Source: Paenibacillus humicus NBRC 102415 | Lineage (GTDB): Bacteria; Bacillota; Bacilli; Paenibacillales; Paenibacillaceae | DNA: 64,000 bases | NCBI RefSeq assembly: GCF_004000905.1 | Contig: NZ_BIMD01000002.1 | Coordinates: forward strand, 1-64,000 | Direction: 5' to 3' | Part shown: in pieces, positions 56,141-64,000 of the stretch | Layout of the letters: every line of letters starts with the position of its first letter | Position numbering within the stretch: the first letter of the stretch is position 1 | The notes under the pieces: model-generated | What the model was told of the DNA's origin: nothing | The model's database searches: none | The model's input: the letters and a program-made list of their open reading frames with translations, nothing else | Position numbers and translations under genes: made by a program

Positions 56141-56539
56141 ATGGAATATTCGACTTTCGGAAGACATGTTGCGGTTGATGCTTGGGGAGTAGACTTCGAA
56201 CTCATTAACAACGCAGAGTTTCTGCAAGCCCACATGGTAGAGGCTGCTGAAGCATGCGGAGCATCTGTGCTCTCGGTACAGGCAAAACAATTTGAGCCCC
56301 AAGGCGCAACCGTATTGGTGCTCTTATCGGAAAGCCATCTCTCGATTCACACGTATCCAGAAAGAGGCTTTGCTGCTCTTGACTGCTACACCTGCGGTGA
56401 GACCGTGGACCCACAGCTGGCGATCGATTACATGCTGGCCGTGCTGAAACCTAAAGCCACTCACGCGAAGAAGCTGATTCGCGGAATGGGTGAGCTGCAA
56501 GTCGTAGAACCGGAAATGAAACAAATCGAGCTGGTTTAA
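56141..56539 (+). CDS. speD: S-adenosylmethionine decarboxylase proenzyme
   Basis: A 132-residue proenzyme that makes decarboxylated SAM for spermidine synthesis. Self-cleavage would occur before Ser65 in LLSESHLSIHTYPERG, giving the pyruvoyl group; His70 and Cys85 (LDCYTCGE) match the catalytic residues of the small bacterial class (Ser63, His68 and Cys83 in Thermotoga). Length is typical. AAGGGGGAG lies 9 bases before ATG 56141; the frame upstream is leader. No speE or other polyamine gene is adjacent. The long structured leader suggests control of translation. Confidence 0.96.
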   Translation: MEYSTFGRHVAVDAWGVDFELINNAEFLQAHMVEAAEACGASVLSVQAKQFEPQGATVLVLLSESHLSIHTYPERGFAALDCYTCGETVDPQLAIDYMLAVLKPKATHAKKLIRGMGELQVVEPEMKQIELV

Positions 56540-56556
56540 CATCCAGCCTGCTGTAC

Positions 56557-56592
56557 AAATAACCATGGGAAGGCTCCATGGTTATTTTTTTT
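56557..56592 (+). terminator. Rho-independent terminator after speD
   Basis: AAATAACCATGG pairs with CCATGGTTATTT on a 7-base loop, followed by more Ts. Confidence 0.9.
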
Positions 56593-56750
56593 AAGCCTGG
56601 AATAGAGATCGGGCTGCGGGCCTAAACTAGACAATGGATGAAATGGTTGTCTTTGTCGGAATGGGCTTCTTGCCCGGCGGAAGCCGGCTGTCCTGCTGTC
56701 GTCAAGACATTTCCTTCCTTTTGGCGAGCCGGTCAAAAAAACGTCATAAC

Positions 56751-56784
56751 TTGAGTCTTCCCTCCCAAAAAACTATGTTATAAT
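56751..56784 (+). promoter_or_regulatory. Promoter of the hem operon
   Basis: TTGAGT (56751) with TATGTT (56774) at 17 bases, or the overlapping TG-T-TATAAT extended -10 ending at 56784. Either places the start about 55 bases before hemA. Confidence 0.6.
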
Positions 56785-56792
56785 AATTCTAA
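56778..56792 (+). promoter_or_regulatory. PerR-box-like operator at hemA
   Basis: TTATAATAATTCTAA matches the PerR consensus TTATAATnATTATAA at all but one fixed position. It overlaps the -10, where a bound repressor would block transcription. B. subtilis hemA is a known PerR target. Confidence 0.6.
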
Positions 56793-56845
56793 ATTAGTTG
56801 CTCGGACAAGGCAGCTTAGATACGAAAATAAGGCGGTGATGTCAC

Positions 56846-58222
56846 TTGCATATTATTGTGGTCGGGCTCAACTATCGTACGGCTCCTGTCGAAATCAGGG
56901 AGAATTTCGCAATCGCGGACAGCGATCTGCCCCGTGCGGTCGAAGCTCTCAAGGCGACCCCAAGCATACTGGAAGGTGTCATCGTCGCGACCTGCAACCG
57001 GACGGAGCTGTATGCGGTCGTTGACCGGCATCATCTGTGCGGCCACCATATCCGCACGTTCATGGAGCAGTGGTTCCGCCTCCCGCGGCAGGAATTCACC
57101 AGCCATCTTTATATGTATGAAGACGATCGGGCTATCGAGCATCTGTTCCGGGTTGCAAGCGGCTTGGATTCCATGGTCATAGGGGAGACGCAGATCCTGG
57201 GCCAAGTGCGGAATGCTTTCCTGCTCGCCCAGCAGCAGCGCGCGACGGGCACGATCTTCAACATGCTATTCAAGCAAGCCGTAACTCTTGCCAAGAACGC
57301 CCATACCGAGACGTCGATCGGGGAGTCGGCCGTATCGGTCAGCTATGCGGCCGTGGAGCTCGGCAAGCGGATCTTCGGCCAGTTCAACCGCAAGACGGTC
57401 ATGATCATCGGAGCCGGCAAGATGAGCGAGCTTACGGCCAAGCACTTGTATGCGAACGGAGCCGACCGGGTGCTCGTCGTCAACCGGACGTTCGAGCGCG
57501 CGGCGGAGCTGGCGGAGAAATTCAGCGGCATACCCTGCTCCATGGAAGAAGCGGAGCGGAGGCTGCATGAGGCCGATATCATCATCAGCTCGACCGGAGC
57601 CCAAGGTTATGTGCTCAGCCGCGAGCAAGTGGCGGCCGCCATGCAGCGCAGGAGAGCCCGTCCTTTGTTCATGATCGACATCGCCGTTCCCCGCGACCTG
57701 GATCCCGAGATCGCTTCCGTCGAGAACGTATTCCTGTACGACATCGACGATCTGGAAGGCATCGTGGAGTCGAACATGGAGCATCGCCGCCAGGAGGCGG
57801 AGAAGATCGGAGTCATGATCGCCGCCGGCTTGCAGGAATTCCATCAGTGGTACCGTACGCTCGGCGTCGTGCCGCTGATCCGCTCCCTGCAGGAGAAGGC
57901 CGAGGATATTCATAGCCAGACGATGGACAGCCTCTCCAAGAAGCTGCCCGGACTGGACGAGCAGCAGCTGAAGGTCATCCATAAGCTGACCAAGAGCATG
58001 CTGAACCAGATGGTGCAAAATCCGATTCACAGCATTAAGGAGCTTGCGGGCGATAAGAAAGCGGATGAGGCGATGGAGCTGTTCGCCAAGCTGTTTGCCC
58101 TGGAGGACGGCGCGCCGTCCAAGACCGTCAAGAGCCAAGCGGCGAGGACAAGTGATCCGTCACGCCAAGGCTACGAAGAAGCCAAGCCGTCCAAGGGCGC
58201 CTTTGCAGCGGTCATGCGCTAG
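56846..58222 (+). CDS. hemA: Glutamyl-tRNA reductase
   Basis: A 458-residue enzyme, first step of C5 heme synthesis: it reduces Glu-tRNA to glutamate-1-semialdehyde with NADPH. MHIIVVGLNYRTAPVEIRE, ATCNRTELYAV with the catalytic Cys, SGLDSMVIGETQILGQVR and the Rossmann VMIIGAGKMSELTAKHL are present, followed by the helical dimerisation domain. The tail past residue 430 is poorly conserved. The TTG start follows AAGGCGGTG. It leads the operon hemA-hemX-sirC-hemC-cobA/hemD-hemB-hemL. Confidence 0.97.
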   Translation: MHIIVVGLNYRTAPVEIRENFAIADSDLPRAVEALKATPSILEGVIVATCNRTELYAVVDRHHLCGHHIRTFMEQWFRLPRQEFTSHLYMYEDDRAIEHLFRVASGLDSMVIGETQILGQVRNAFLLAQQQRATGTIFNMLFKQAVTLAKNAHTETSIGESAVSVSYAAVELGKRIFGQFNRKTVMIIGAGKMSELTAKHLYANGADRVLVVNRTFERAAELAEKFSGIPCSMEEAERRLHEADIIISSTGAQGYVLSREQVAAAMQRRRARPLFMIDIAVPRDLDPEIASVENVFLYDIDDLEGIVESNMEHRRQEAEKIGVMIAAGLQEFHQWYRTLGVVPLIRSLQEKAEDIHSQTMDSLSKKLPGLDEQQLKVIHKLTKSMLNQMVQNPIHSIKELAGDKKADEAMELFAKLFALEDGAPSKTVKSQAARTSDPSRQGYEEAKPSKGAFAAVMR

Positions 58223-58266
58223 GCTGCCAGGATTATCGCCCTCATCTCCAAGGTCAGGAGGGCGCC

Positions 58267-59073
58267 ATGGTCACCATTTACGACACGATTTTGTATTTAT
58301 ACGCCCTGAGCCTTCTGTTCTACTTCTCCGATTTCGTCGACGCGAACCGGAGAGCGAAGCGGATGGGCGCAGGGCTGCTTGTGTTCGTATGGGTTCTTCA
58401 GACTGGATACGTGCTGTACCGGATCTGGTCCCATCTGGACATGACGCTGTTTTCCAGATTCGAATACTGGCTTGCGGTTTCGTGGCTCCTGCTGACGACT
58501 TCGCTCGTCATCAGCCGCTTTTTCCGAATCGAATTCATCGTGTTTCTCGTCAACATCATCGGTTTCGGGGTGCTGGCGCTCAATCTGTTCAGCGGACCTT
58601 CCCGCGGAATCCCGCTTCCGGACTGGAAGCTGGCCAATGAACTGCTCATTCTACATATCAGCCTCGTGCTGTGCTCTTTCGCGGCGCTGGCCATTTCGAG
58701 CGTGTTCTCGGGCATGTACCTGTTCCTGCATGGAAGGCTCAAGTCGCGGAAATGGAATCGGACGACGGCTCGGCTGCCGAGCCTGGAGCAAGCCGACCGG
58801 TTCGCTTTTCGCCTCGTCATGATCGGCGTTCCGCTGCTCGCCCTTTCCTTGTCGGTCGCGGTTGCTCTCGTCATCGTCGAGAACAGGTTCCAATATTTGC
58901 TCGATTGGAAAGTCATCACCTCCTTCGCGGTCCTCATTTTGTACAGCTTTTATTTGATCCAGAAAAAGATTCTGCGCAAAACCGCGCTGGAGACGGCGCG
59001 CTGGAACGTATTTTGCTTTGCTTTTCTCGTACTGAATACGATGATCAGCCCGGCATCGGATTTTCACCGCTGA
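58267..59073 (+). CDS. hemX: HemX/CcsA-like cytochrome c assembly family membrane protein
   Basis: A 268-residue protein with eight hydrophobic helices. LLIASEL is not seen; instead LANELLILHISLVLCSFAAL and the final YSFYLIQKKILRKTALETAR carry the CcsA/HemX pattern, with WxxR-like basic ends. In B. subtilis HemX lowers HemA protein levels, so it acts as a brake on the pathway. Position between hemA and hemC and SD AGGAGG support the name. Confidence 0.88.
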   Translation: MVTIYDTILYLYALSLLFYFSDFVDANRRAKRMGAGLLVFVWVLQTGYVLYRIWSHLDMTLFSRFEYWLAVSWLLLTTSLVISRFFRIEFIVFLVNIIGFGVLALNLFSGPSRGIPLPDWKLANELLILHISLVLCSFAALAISSVFSGMYLFLHGRLKSRKWNRTTARLPSLEQADRFAFRLVMIGVPLLALSLSVAVALVIVENRFQYLLDWKVITSFAVLILYSFYLIQKKILRKTALETARWNVFCFAFLVLNTMISPASDFHR

Positions 59074-59093
59074 GTTTGGAGGAGGAGATGGCG

Positions 59094-59741
59094 ATGCCGG
59101 GATATCCGGTCGTGCTGTCGCTGGAGGGGAAACGCTGCCTGATCGTCGGAGGCGGCGCGGCTGCCGAACGGAAGGCGGCCGGATTGCTTGACGGCGGCGC
59201 GGACAAGCTTGTCGTCATCAGCCCGGCAATCACGGCGGGCATCCAGGAGATGGCCGGACAGGGGCGGCTGAATCATACGGACAGACATTACCGGCGGGGC
59301 GACGCAGCAGGCATGTTTCTCGTCGTGGCGGCCACGGGCATCCTTGAAGTCGACCGCGCAGTCATGGAGGATGCCGGCACGGCAGGCGCGTTGTTCAACC
59401 ATGCCTCAAGCGGGCAATCAGGCGATTTCATTACAGCTGGCGCGGTAAGGCGGGGCGGGCTGCTGCTGGCCGTCACGACGGGAGGCGGTTCGCCTGCCCT
59501 ATCTTCCGTCATCCGGGAAGAGCTTGAAGACTTATACAAGGAGCCGTATGCGGAGGCTGTAAGGCAGCATGCGGAGCTGAGGCGAAGGCTGCTGGCCGAG
59601 GAGCCGGATCCAGGCAAGCGAAGGCGGCTGCTCCGCAGCGAGGCGAAGCGTCTGGCCAGCTGGGCGGCTGCCGCAAGCAGGGGACTAGAGGATCGTGCCC
59701 GATTCGGGGCGGAAGGAGAAGGGGATATTGAAAACAGATGA
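59094..59741 (+). CDS. sirC: Precorrin-2 dehydrogenase / sirohydrochlorin synthase
   Basis: A 215-residue NAD-dependent enzyme oxidising precorrin-2 to sirohydrochlorin, the branch to siroheme. [20 protein letters not shown] is the Rossmann start; [35 protein letters not shown] and [17 protein letters not shown] fit the MET8/CysG N-terminal family. ATG 59094 has GGAGGAGG 7 bases upstream, better than ATG 59088. It overlaps hemC. No dedicated chelatase gene (sirB) is seen; some family members chelate iron themselves. Confidence 0.9.
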   Translation: MPGYPVVLSLEGKRCLIVGGGAAAERKAAGLLDGGADKLVVISPAITAGIQEMAGQGRLNHTDRHYRRGDAAGMFLVVAATGILEVDRAVMEDAGTAGALFNHASSGQSGDFITAGAVRRGGLLLAVTTGGGSPALSSVIREELEDLYKEPYAEAVRQHAELRRRLLAEEPDPGKRRRLLRSEAKRLASWAAAASRGLEDRARFGAEGEGDIENR

Positions 59742-60690
59742 GAACGGCCGCAGAGTCATTGTCGTCGGCACTCGCCAGAGCGCGCTCGCGCTGACGCAGA
59801 CCGGGCAGGTCATAGAGGAGCTGCAGCGTCTTGCGGACGAGCATGGCTTGGATTACGGCTTTGAAATCCATAAGATCGTCACCAAAGGCGACCGCATCCT
59901 GGATGTAACTCTGTCCAAGGTAGGCGGCAAGGGGTTGTTCGTCAAGGAAATCGAGCAGGCTCTTCTCGACGGCGATATCGATATGGCTGTGCACAGCATG
60001 AAGGATATGCCGTCGGAGCTGCCTCCCGGACTGATCAACGGAGCGGTGCCGCGCCGCGTCGATCCTCGGGATTGCATCATTACCCGCGGCGGCATTCCCC
60101 TGGAGAAGCTGCCGATCGGCGCCGCTGTCGGAACCAGCAGCCTCAGGCGGGCCAGCCAGCTGAAGGCTTACCGGCCCGACCTGGATATCCGCTCGATACG
60201 CGGCAATATCGACTCCCGGATCCGCAAGCTGGAGACGGAAGGGCTGGATGCGATCGTGCTCGCCGCTGCCGGCTTGAAGCGCATGGGCTGGGAGGACCGC
60301 ATCACCGAAGCGGTCTCCGAGGATGTCTGCCTGCCTGCCGTCGGCCAGGGCGCGCTTGGCATCGAATGCAGGGAAGGCGATGCCGATGTCCGCGCTTTGC
60401 TGGATCTGCTCAACGATTCCGATACGGAGCGGACCGTAGCGGCAGAGCGGACTTTCCTCGGCGCGCTCAACGGAGGCTGCCAGATTCCGATCGGAGCCCA
60501 TGCGGTCATCCGGTCCCGAGAAGGCGGCGGGCTTGTCATGGAGCTGACCGGAATGGTAGGCTCTCCGGACGGCGAGACGATTCTGAAGGAAATGCGGGTC
60601 GGAACCGATCCGGAAGCATTGGGGCTTGAAGTCGCCCAGGCGCTGAGAGAGATGGGCGCGGCCGAGATTTTGGCGGAAATTGGGGGATAA
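59728..60690 (+). CDS. hemC: Hydroxymethylbilane synthase (porphobilinogen deaminase)
   Basis: About 320 residues; joins four porphobilinogens into hydroxymethylbilane. [54 protein letters not shown] with the catalytic Asp, and [12 protein letters not shown] with the Cys that holds the dipyrromethane cofactor are present. I chose TTG 59728, behind GGAAGGAGAAGGGG; GTG 59695 is a less likely alternative. It overlaps sirC's end. Confidence 0.96.
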   Translation: MKTDENGRRVIVVGTRQSALALTQTGQVIEELQRLADEHGLDYGFEIHKIVTKGDRILDVTLSKVGGKGLFVKEIEQALLDGDIDMAVHSMKDMPSELPPGLINGAVPRRVDPRDCIITRGGIPLEKLPIGAAVGTSSLRRASQLKAYRPDLDIRSIRGNIDSRIRKLETEGLDAIVLAAAGLKRMGWEDRITEAVSEDVCLPAVGQGALGIECREGDADVRALLDLLNDSDTERTVAAERTFLGALNGGCQIPIGAHAVIRSREGGGLVMELTGMVGSPDGETILKEMRVGTDPEALGLEVAQALREMGAAEILAEIGG

Positions 60691-60691
60691 C

Positions 60692-62251
60692 ATGTCGAAG
60701 GGGATCGTGTATCTTGTCGGCGCCGGGCCGGGAGATCCGAAGCTGATTACGGTGCGCGGCATGGAGGTGCTCTCGCGGAGCGATGCCGTCGTCTACGACC
60801 GGCTGGCCAGCCCGCGCCTGCTGCGCGGACTGAGGCCGGGGGCGGAGCGCATCTATGTCGGCAAGCGGCCGGACCGCCATACGATGAAGCAGGAGGAGAT
60901 CAACCGGCTGCTTGTCGATCTGGCCTTGCAGGGCAAGACCGTCACTCGTCTCAAAGGAGGCGACCCGACCATATTCGGACGTGTCGGCGAGGAGGCCGGC
61001 TTGCTGGCCGAGCACGGCATTCCGTTCGAGATCGTGCCTGGAATCACGTCGGCGATCGCCGTGCCGGCTTATGCCGGCATTCCCGTGACGCACCGGGACC
61101 ATGCGTCGTCGCTCTCGATCGTTACGGGCCATGAGAGCCCGGACAAGCTTGACCGCTCGATCTATTGGGACAAGGTGACCAATGCGACGGGCACGCTGAT
61201 CTTTTTGATGGGCGTTGCCAAGATCGGGTATATCAGCGAGCAGCTGATGAAGCACGGCCGCGATGCCGATACCCCGGTAGCCCTCGTCCGCTGGGGAACG
61301 AGGCCCGAGCAGCAGACGCTGACGGGCACTCTCGCGGACATCGAGGCGAAGGTCAGGGCGGCCGGCTTCGAGCCGCCGGCGGTCATCGTCGTCGGCGATG
61401 TCGTCAAGCAGCGGGAGACGCTCCGCTGGTACGACTTGAAGCCGCTATTCGGCACGAGAGCGCTGGTGACGCGCTCGCGCAGCCAGGCCAGCGAGCTGGC
61501 CGATCTCATCGAGGAGCTTGGCGGCGAGCCGTGCGAGTTCCCCGTCATCGAGATCGTGCCGGCGCGCGGGGAAAGCGACGCGAGAGCTTTTCGCGCCGCT
61601 CTGGACGATGCGGAGAGCTACGACTGGCTGTTTTTCACCAGCGTCAATGGGGTCGAGCATTTCTTCCGCGGGCTGGCCGAGCTCGGAGGCGATATCCGCC
61701 GCTTCCACCGGGCGCGCATCGCTGCGGTCGGGCCGAAGACCGGCGATGCGCTTCGCTCGCGCGGACTTCAGCATGAAGCGCTGCCGGGCGGCTACCAGGC
61801 GGAGGGCATGCTGGACCATCTCGACGAAGTGCTGAAGCCGGGCCAGCGGGCGTTGTTCCTGCGCGGCGATCTGGCGCGAGGAACGCTGCCGCGGGATCTT
61901 GCCGCGCGCTCCATTTCCGTGGACGCCGTCACGCTGTACGAGACGATCGTGCCTCGGGATCAGGATGAGCAGGCTCTCGAACAGCTGCGCGAAGGCGCTG
62001 TCCATGTCGTCACCTTCACGAGCTCTTCGACCGTGACGAATCTGCTCGAAGTGCTCAGGCGCTTCGGGGAGTCCGATCCGGTCGGCTTGCTCCGCGGCTG
62101 CGAAATTGCCTGCATCGGTCCCGTTACGGCCCGTACGGCGGAGGAAGCGGGGCTTGCGCCTACGATCATTCCCGAGGAGGCGACGATCGCGTCGCTGGCC
62201 GAGGCGATCGCAAGGCGGATGGCCGAGCTTCGGGACCCTGTGCAAGGCTGA
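60692..62251 (+). CDS. cobA-hemD: Fused uroporphyrinogen-III methyltransferase / uroporphyrinogen-III synthase
   Basis: A 519-residue two-domain protein. Residues 1-250 are the SAM-dependent methylase: VYLVGAGPGDPKLITVRG, VVYDRL, VGKRPDRHTMKQEEIN, RLKGGDPTIFGR and the PVTHRD motif. Residues 255-515 form the uroporphyrinogen-III synthase: ALVTRSRSQASELADLIEEL, FTSVNGVEHFF, and FTSSSTVTNLLEVL. One product closes uroporphyrinogen III and also methylates it to precorrin-2, which sirC then uses. The fusion is known in other Bacillota but not in B. subtilis. ATG 60692 has GGGGGA upstream. Confidence 0.95.
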   Translation: MSKGIVYLVGAGPGDPKLITVRGMEVLSRSDAVVYDRLASPRLLRGLRPGAERIYVGKRPDRHTMKQEEINRLLVDLALQGKTVTRLKGGDPTIFGRVGEEAGLLAEHGIPFEIVPGITSAIAVPAYAGIPVTHRDHASSLSIVTGHESPDKLDRSIYWDKVTNATGTLIFLMGVAKIGYISEQLMKHGRDADTPVALVRWGTRPEQQTLTGTLADIEAKVRAAGFEPPAVIVVGDVVKQRETLRWYDLKPLFGTRALVTRSRSQASELADLIEELGGEPCEFPVIEIVPARGESDARAFRAALDDAESYDWLFFTSVNGVEHFFRGLAELGGDIRRFHRARIAAVGPKTGDALRSRGLQHEALPGGYQAEGMLDHLDEVLKPGQRALFLRGDLARGTLPRDLAARSISVDAVTLYETIVPRDQDEQALEQLREGAVHVVTFTSSSTVTNLLEVLRRFGESDPVGLLRGCEIACIGPVTARTAEEAGLAPTIIPEEATIASLAEAIARRMAELRDPVQG

Positions 62252-62280
62252 CAGGCAGCGGGCGGCTTTTCGGCATGGCT

Positions 62281-62337
62281 CGCAGGGCCGGCAACAGCCG
62301 GGCTTTCGGGACGCCACGCAGGGCCGGCAACAGCCGG
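62281..62337 (+). repeat. Two copies of a 21-bp hairpin repeat before hemB
   Basis: CGCAGGGCCGGCAACAGCCG, with one further G, occurs at 62281 and 62317. Each has a CCGGC/GCCGG stem on an AACA loop. They fill the gap between cobA-hemD and hemB. Confidence 0.85.
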
Positions 62338-62455
62338 CTGCTCCCGGCTGGCTCTCAAGCGATCCGGCAGTTTTATCGGCATCGACAAGTCAGATCAGGG
62401 AGGGCGCCGAGTGCTCCTTCCCCTGTTTTGCATACGAACACAAGGAGGAATTCAC

Positions 62456-63457
62456 ATGAGTTACCCGATCGTCCGGCATCGCCGGCTTCGCCGCACGGCG
62501 GCGATGCGCTCCATGGTCCGCGAAACGATTTTGACGGCCAGCGATTTCATTTACCCGATCTACGTCATCCACGGAACCGGCATCAAGCAGGAGATTTCCT
62601 CCATGCCGGGCGTTTTCCGCTTCTCGCTCGACCTGCTGCAGCAGGAAATCCGCGAGATCGTATCGCTCGGCATTCCTTCCATCATGCTGTTCGGGCTTCC
62701 GGACCACAAGGATCCGGTCGGATCTTCCGCCTACGACGCCAACGGCATTGTGCAGCAGGCGACAAGGCTGATCAAGGAATGGGCTCCGGGCCTGATCGTC
62801 ATGGCGGATACTTGCCTGTGCCAATTCACGGACCACGGACACTGCGGCATCGTGCACCAGAACGAGCGGACCGGAGAAGCCGAGGTCGACAACGATCCTT
62901 CGCTGGAGCTGCTCGTGCGCACGGCGGTATCCCAGGCGGAGGCGGGGGCGGACGTCATCGCTCCTTCCAACATGATGGACGGCTTCGTCGGCGCGATCCG
63001 CGCAGGTCTGGATGAGGCCGGCTACAGCGACATCCCGATTCTGTCCTACTCGGTCAAATACGCCTCCGCTTATTACGGACCGTTCCGCGAGGCGGCCAAT
63101 TCCGCTCCGCAGTACGGAGACCGCAAGTCGTATCAGATGGATCCGGCCAACTTCCGCGAAGCTCTCCGCGAAGCTGACAGCGACGTCGCGGAAGGCGCGG
63201 ACATGCTCATGGTCAAGCCGGCGCTCGCTTATCTCGACGTCGTGCGCGCGCTCAGGGAGAACTTCGACCTTCCGCTCGTCGCCTACAACGTCAGCGGCGA
63301 GTATGCGATGGTGAAGGCGGCCGCGGCGAACGGCTGGGTCGACGAGCGCAAGATCGTGCTGGAGACGCTGCTCGGCATGAAGCGGGCCGGAGCGGACATG
63401 ATCATTACCTATCACGCCAAGGACGCAGCCCTCTGGCTGCAGGAGGTGCAGAACTGA
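62456..63457 (+). CDS. hemB: Delta-aminolevulinic acid dehydratase (porphobilinogen synthase)
   Basis: A 333-residue enzyme condensing two aminolevulinate molecules to porphobilinogen. [18 protein letters not shown] at the N-terminus, the zinc-binding [15 protein letters not shown] (three Cys), [15 protein letters not shown] and [14 protein letters not shown] with the two Schiff-base lysines are clear. It is the zinc-dependent kind. AAGGAGG precedes ATG 62456. It touches hemL (TGATG). Confidence 0.97.
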   Translation: MSYPIVRHRRLRRTAAMRSMVRETILTASDFIYPIYVIHGTGIKQEISSMPGVFRFSLDLLQQEIREIVSLGIPSIMLFGLPDHKDPVGSSAYDANGIVQQATRLIKEWAPGLIVMADTCLCQFTDHGHCGIVHQNERTGEAEVDNDPSLELLVRTAVSQAEAGADVIAPSNMMDGFVGAIRAGLDEAGYSDIPILSYSVKYASAYYGPFREAANSAPQYGDRKSYQMDPANFREALREADSDVAEGADMLMVKPALAYLDVVRALRENFDLPLVAYNVSGEYAMVKAAAANGWVDERKIVLETLLGMKRAGADMIITYHAKDAALWLQEVQN

Positions 63458-64000
63458 TGGCGGACAACGTTCACGGCAGAAAAGCGGATGACAAGTCGAG
63501 CGCGGCCTTCGAGGAAGCGAAGCGCTATATTCCTGGCGGCGTCAACAGTCCGGTGCGCGCCTTCAAATCGGTCGGCCTCACGCCGGCTTACATGGAGCGC
63601 GGCGAAGGGGCGGTGGTGTACGATATCGACGGCAACTCCTATATCGACTACGTCGGCTCCTGGGGCCCGCTCATCATGGGCCACGCCCATCCCGCAGTCA
63701 TCGAGGCGGTCAAATCCGCCGCTGAGCGCGGCACGAGCTTCGGCGCCCCGACGCTGATCGAAACGGAGATGGCGAAGCTTGTCTGCGAGCGCGTGCCGTC
63801 CTGCGACATCGTGCGCATGGTCAACTCCGGCACGGAAGCGACGATGAGCGCCCTGCGCCTTGCGCGCGGGTATACCGGAAGGAGCAAAATCCTCAAATTC
63901 GAAGGCTCCTATCACGGCCATGCCGACAGCCTGCTCATCAAAGCCGGCTCAGGCGTCGCCACGCTCGGCCTTCCCGACAGCCCGGGCGTACCCGAGACGG
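63457..64000 (+). CDS. hemL: Glutamate-1-semialdehyde 2,1-aminomutase (partial, runs off the window)
   Basis: The first 181 residues of a PLP enzyme making aminolevulinate from HemA's product. [20 protein letters not shown] and [20 protein letters not shown] open the family; [40 protein letters not shown] and [14 protein letters not shown] are present. The PLP-binding lysine would come later, beyond 64000. Its ATG overlaps the hemB stop, ending the operon as in B. subtilis. Confidence 0.97.
   Translation, partial: MADNVHGRKADDKSSAAFEEAKRYIPGGVNSPVRAFKSVGLTPAYMERGEGAVVYDIDGNSYIDYVGSWGPLIMGHAHPAVIEAVKSAAERGTSFGAPTLIETEMAKLVCERVPSCDIVRMVNSGTEATMSALRLARGYTGRSKILKFEGSYHGHADSLLIKAGSGVATLGLPDSPGVPET

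Overview
The window reads as a piece of chromosome from a high-GC, endospore-forming Bacillota of the Paenibacillus type. Three things point there: strong AGGAGG ribosome sites with frequent GTG/TTG starts; sporulation and germination genes (a gerA-type operon, gerM, lonB); and gene order shared with Bacillus subtilis in several blocks (dnaE..accD-accA-pyk, citZ-icd-mdh, gerM-rph-rdgB, tig..clpX..lonB-lonA-engB..hemA-X-C-D-B-L). No prophage, transposase, rRNA or CRISPR array was seen. One tRNA gene (Arg-UCU) is present.

Layout. 1-9 kb: the 3' end of dnaE, two reverse-strand glycosyltransferases, a PgpA-family gene, a small conserved-looking ORF, accDA and pyk, a hotdog thioesterase and fxsA. 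9-13 kb: convergent ppk and ppx, making and degrading polyphosphate; ppk is preceded by four PhoP-box-like repeats. 13-17 kb: citZ, icd and mdh (TCA cycle). 17-27.5 kb: an unknown coiled-coil protein, a sedoheptulokinase-like FGGY kinase, recQ, a small membrane protein, kdgK with a DeoR-type repressor, nagB-nagA and type 2 IPP isomerase. 27.5-37 kb: a gerA-gerB-gerC operon behind a SigG-like promoter, a metallo-beta-lactamase-fold gene, a cupin, a second PgpA paralogue, then gerM-rph-rdgB. An AT-richer block of 50-bp tandem repeats follows. 37-43 kb: asnB, two small overlapping unknown genes, a YihY-family membrane protein, a DeoR/SorC regulator, a short EamA protein and tRNA-Arg. 43-55 kb: the proteostasis block (tig, clpP, clpX, lonB, lon) interleaved with ispG and an EamA exporter, then engB. 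55-64 kb: an unknown gene, speD behind a structured leader, and the tetrapyrrole operon hemA-hemX-sirC-hemC-cobA/hemD-hemB-hemL (hemL runs off the end), behind a promoter that carries a PerR-box-like palindrome.

The observations most worth a second look are the speD leader, which can fold into two mutually exclusive structures, one reaching the ribosome site; the 50-bp repeat array with inverted copies at 36.57-37.02 kb; an RdgB whose loop is expanded by three 13-residue repeats; Pho and PerR operators at ppk and hemA; and two genes whose best-supported starts are non-canonical (ATT, ATC). All family names rest on motifs read by eye; no search or folding program was run.
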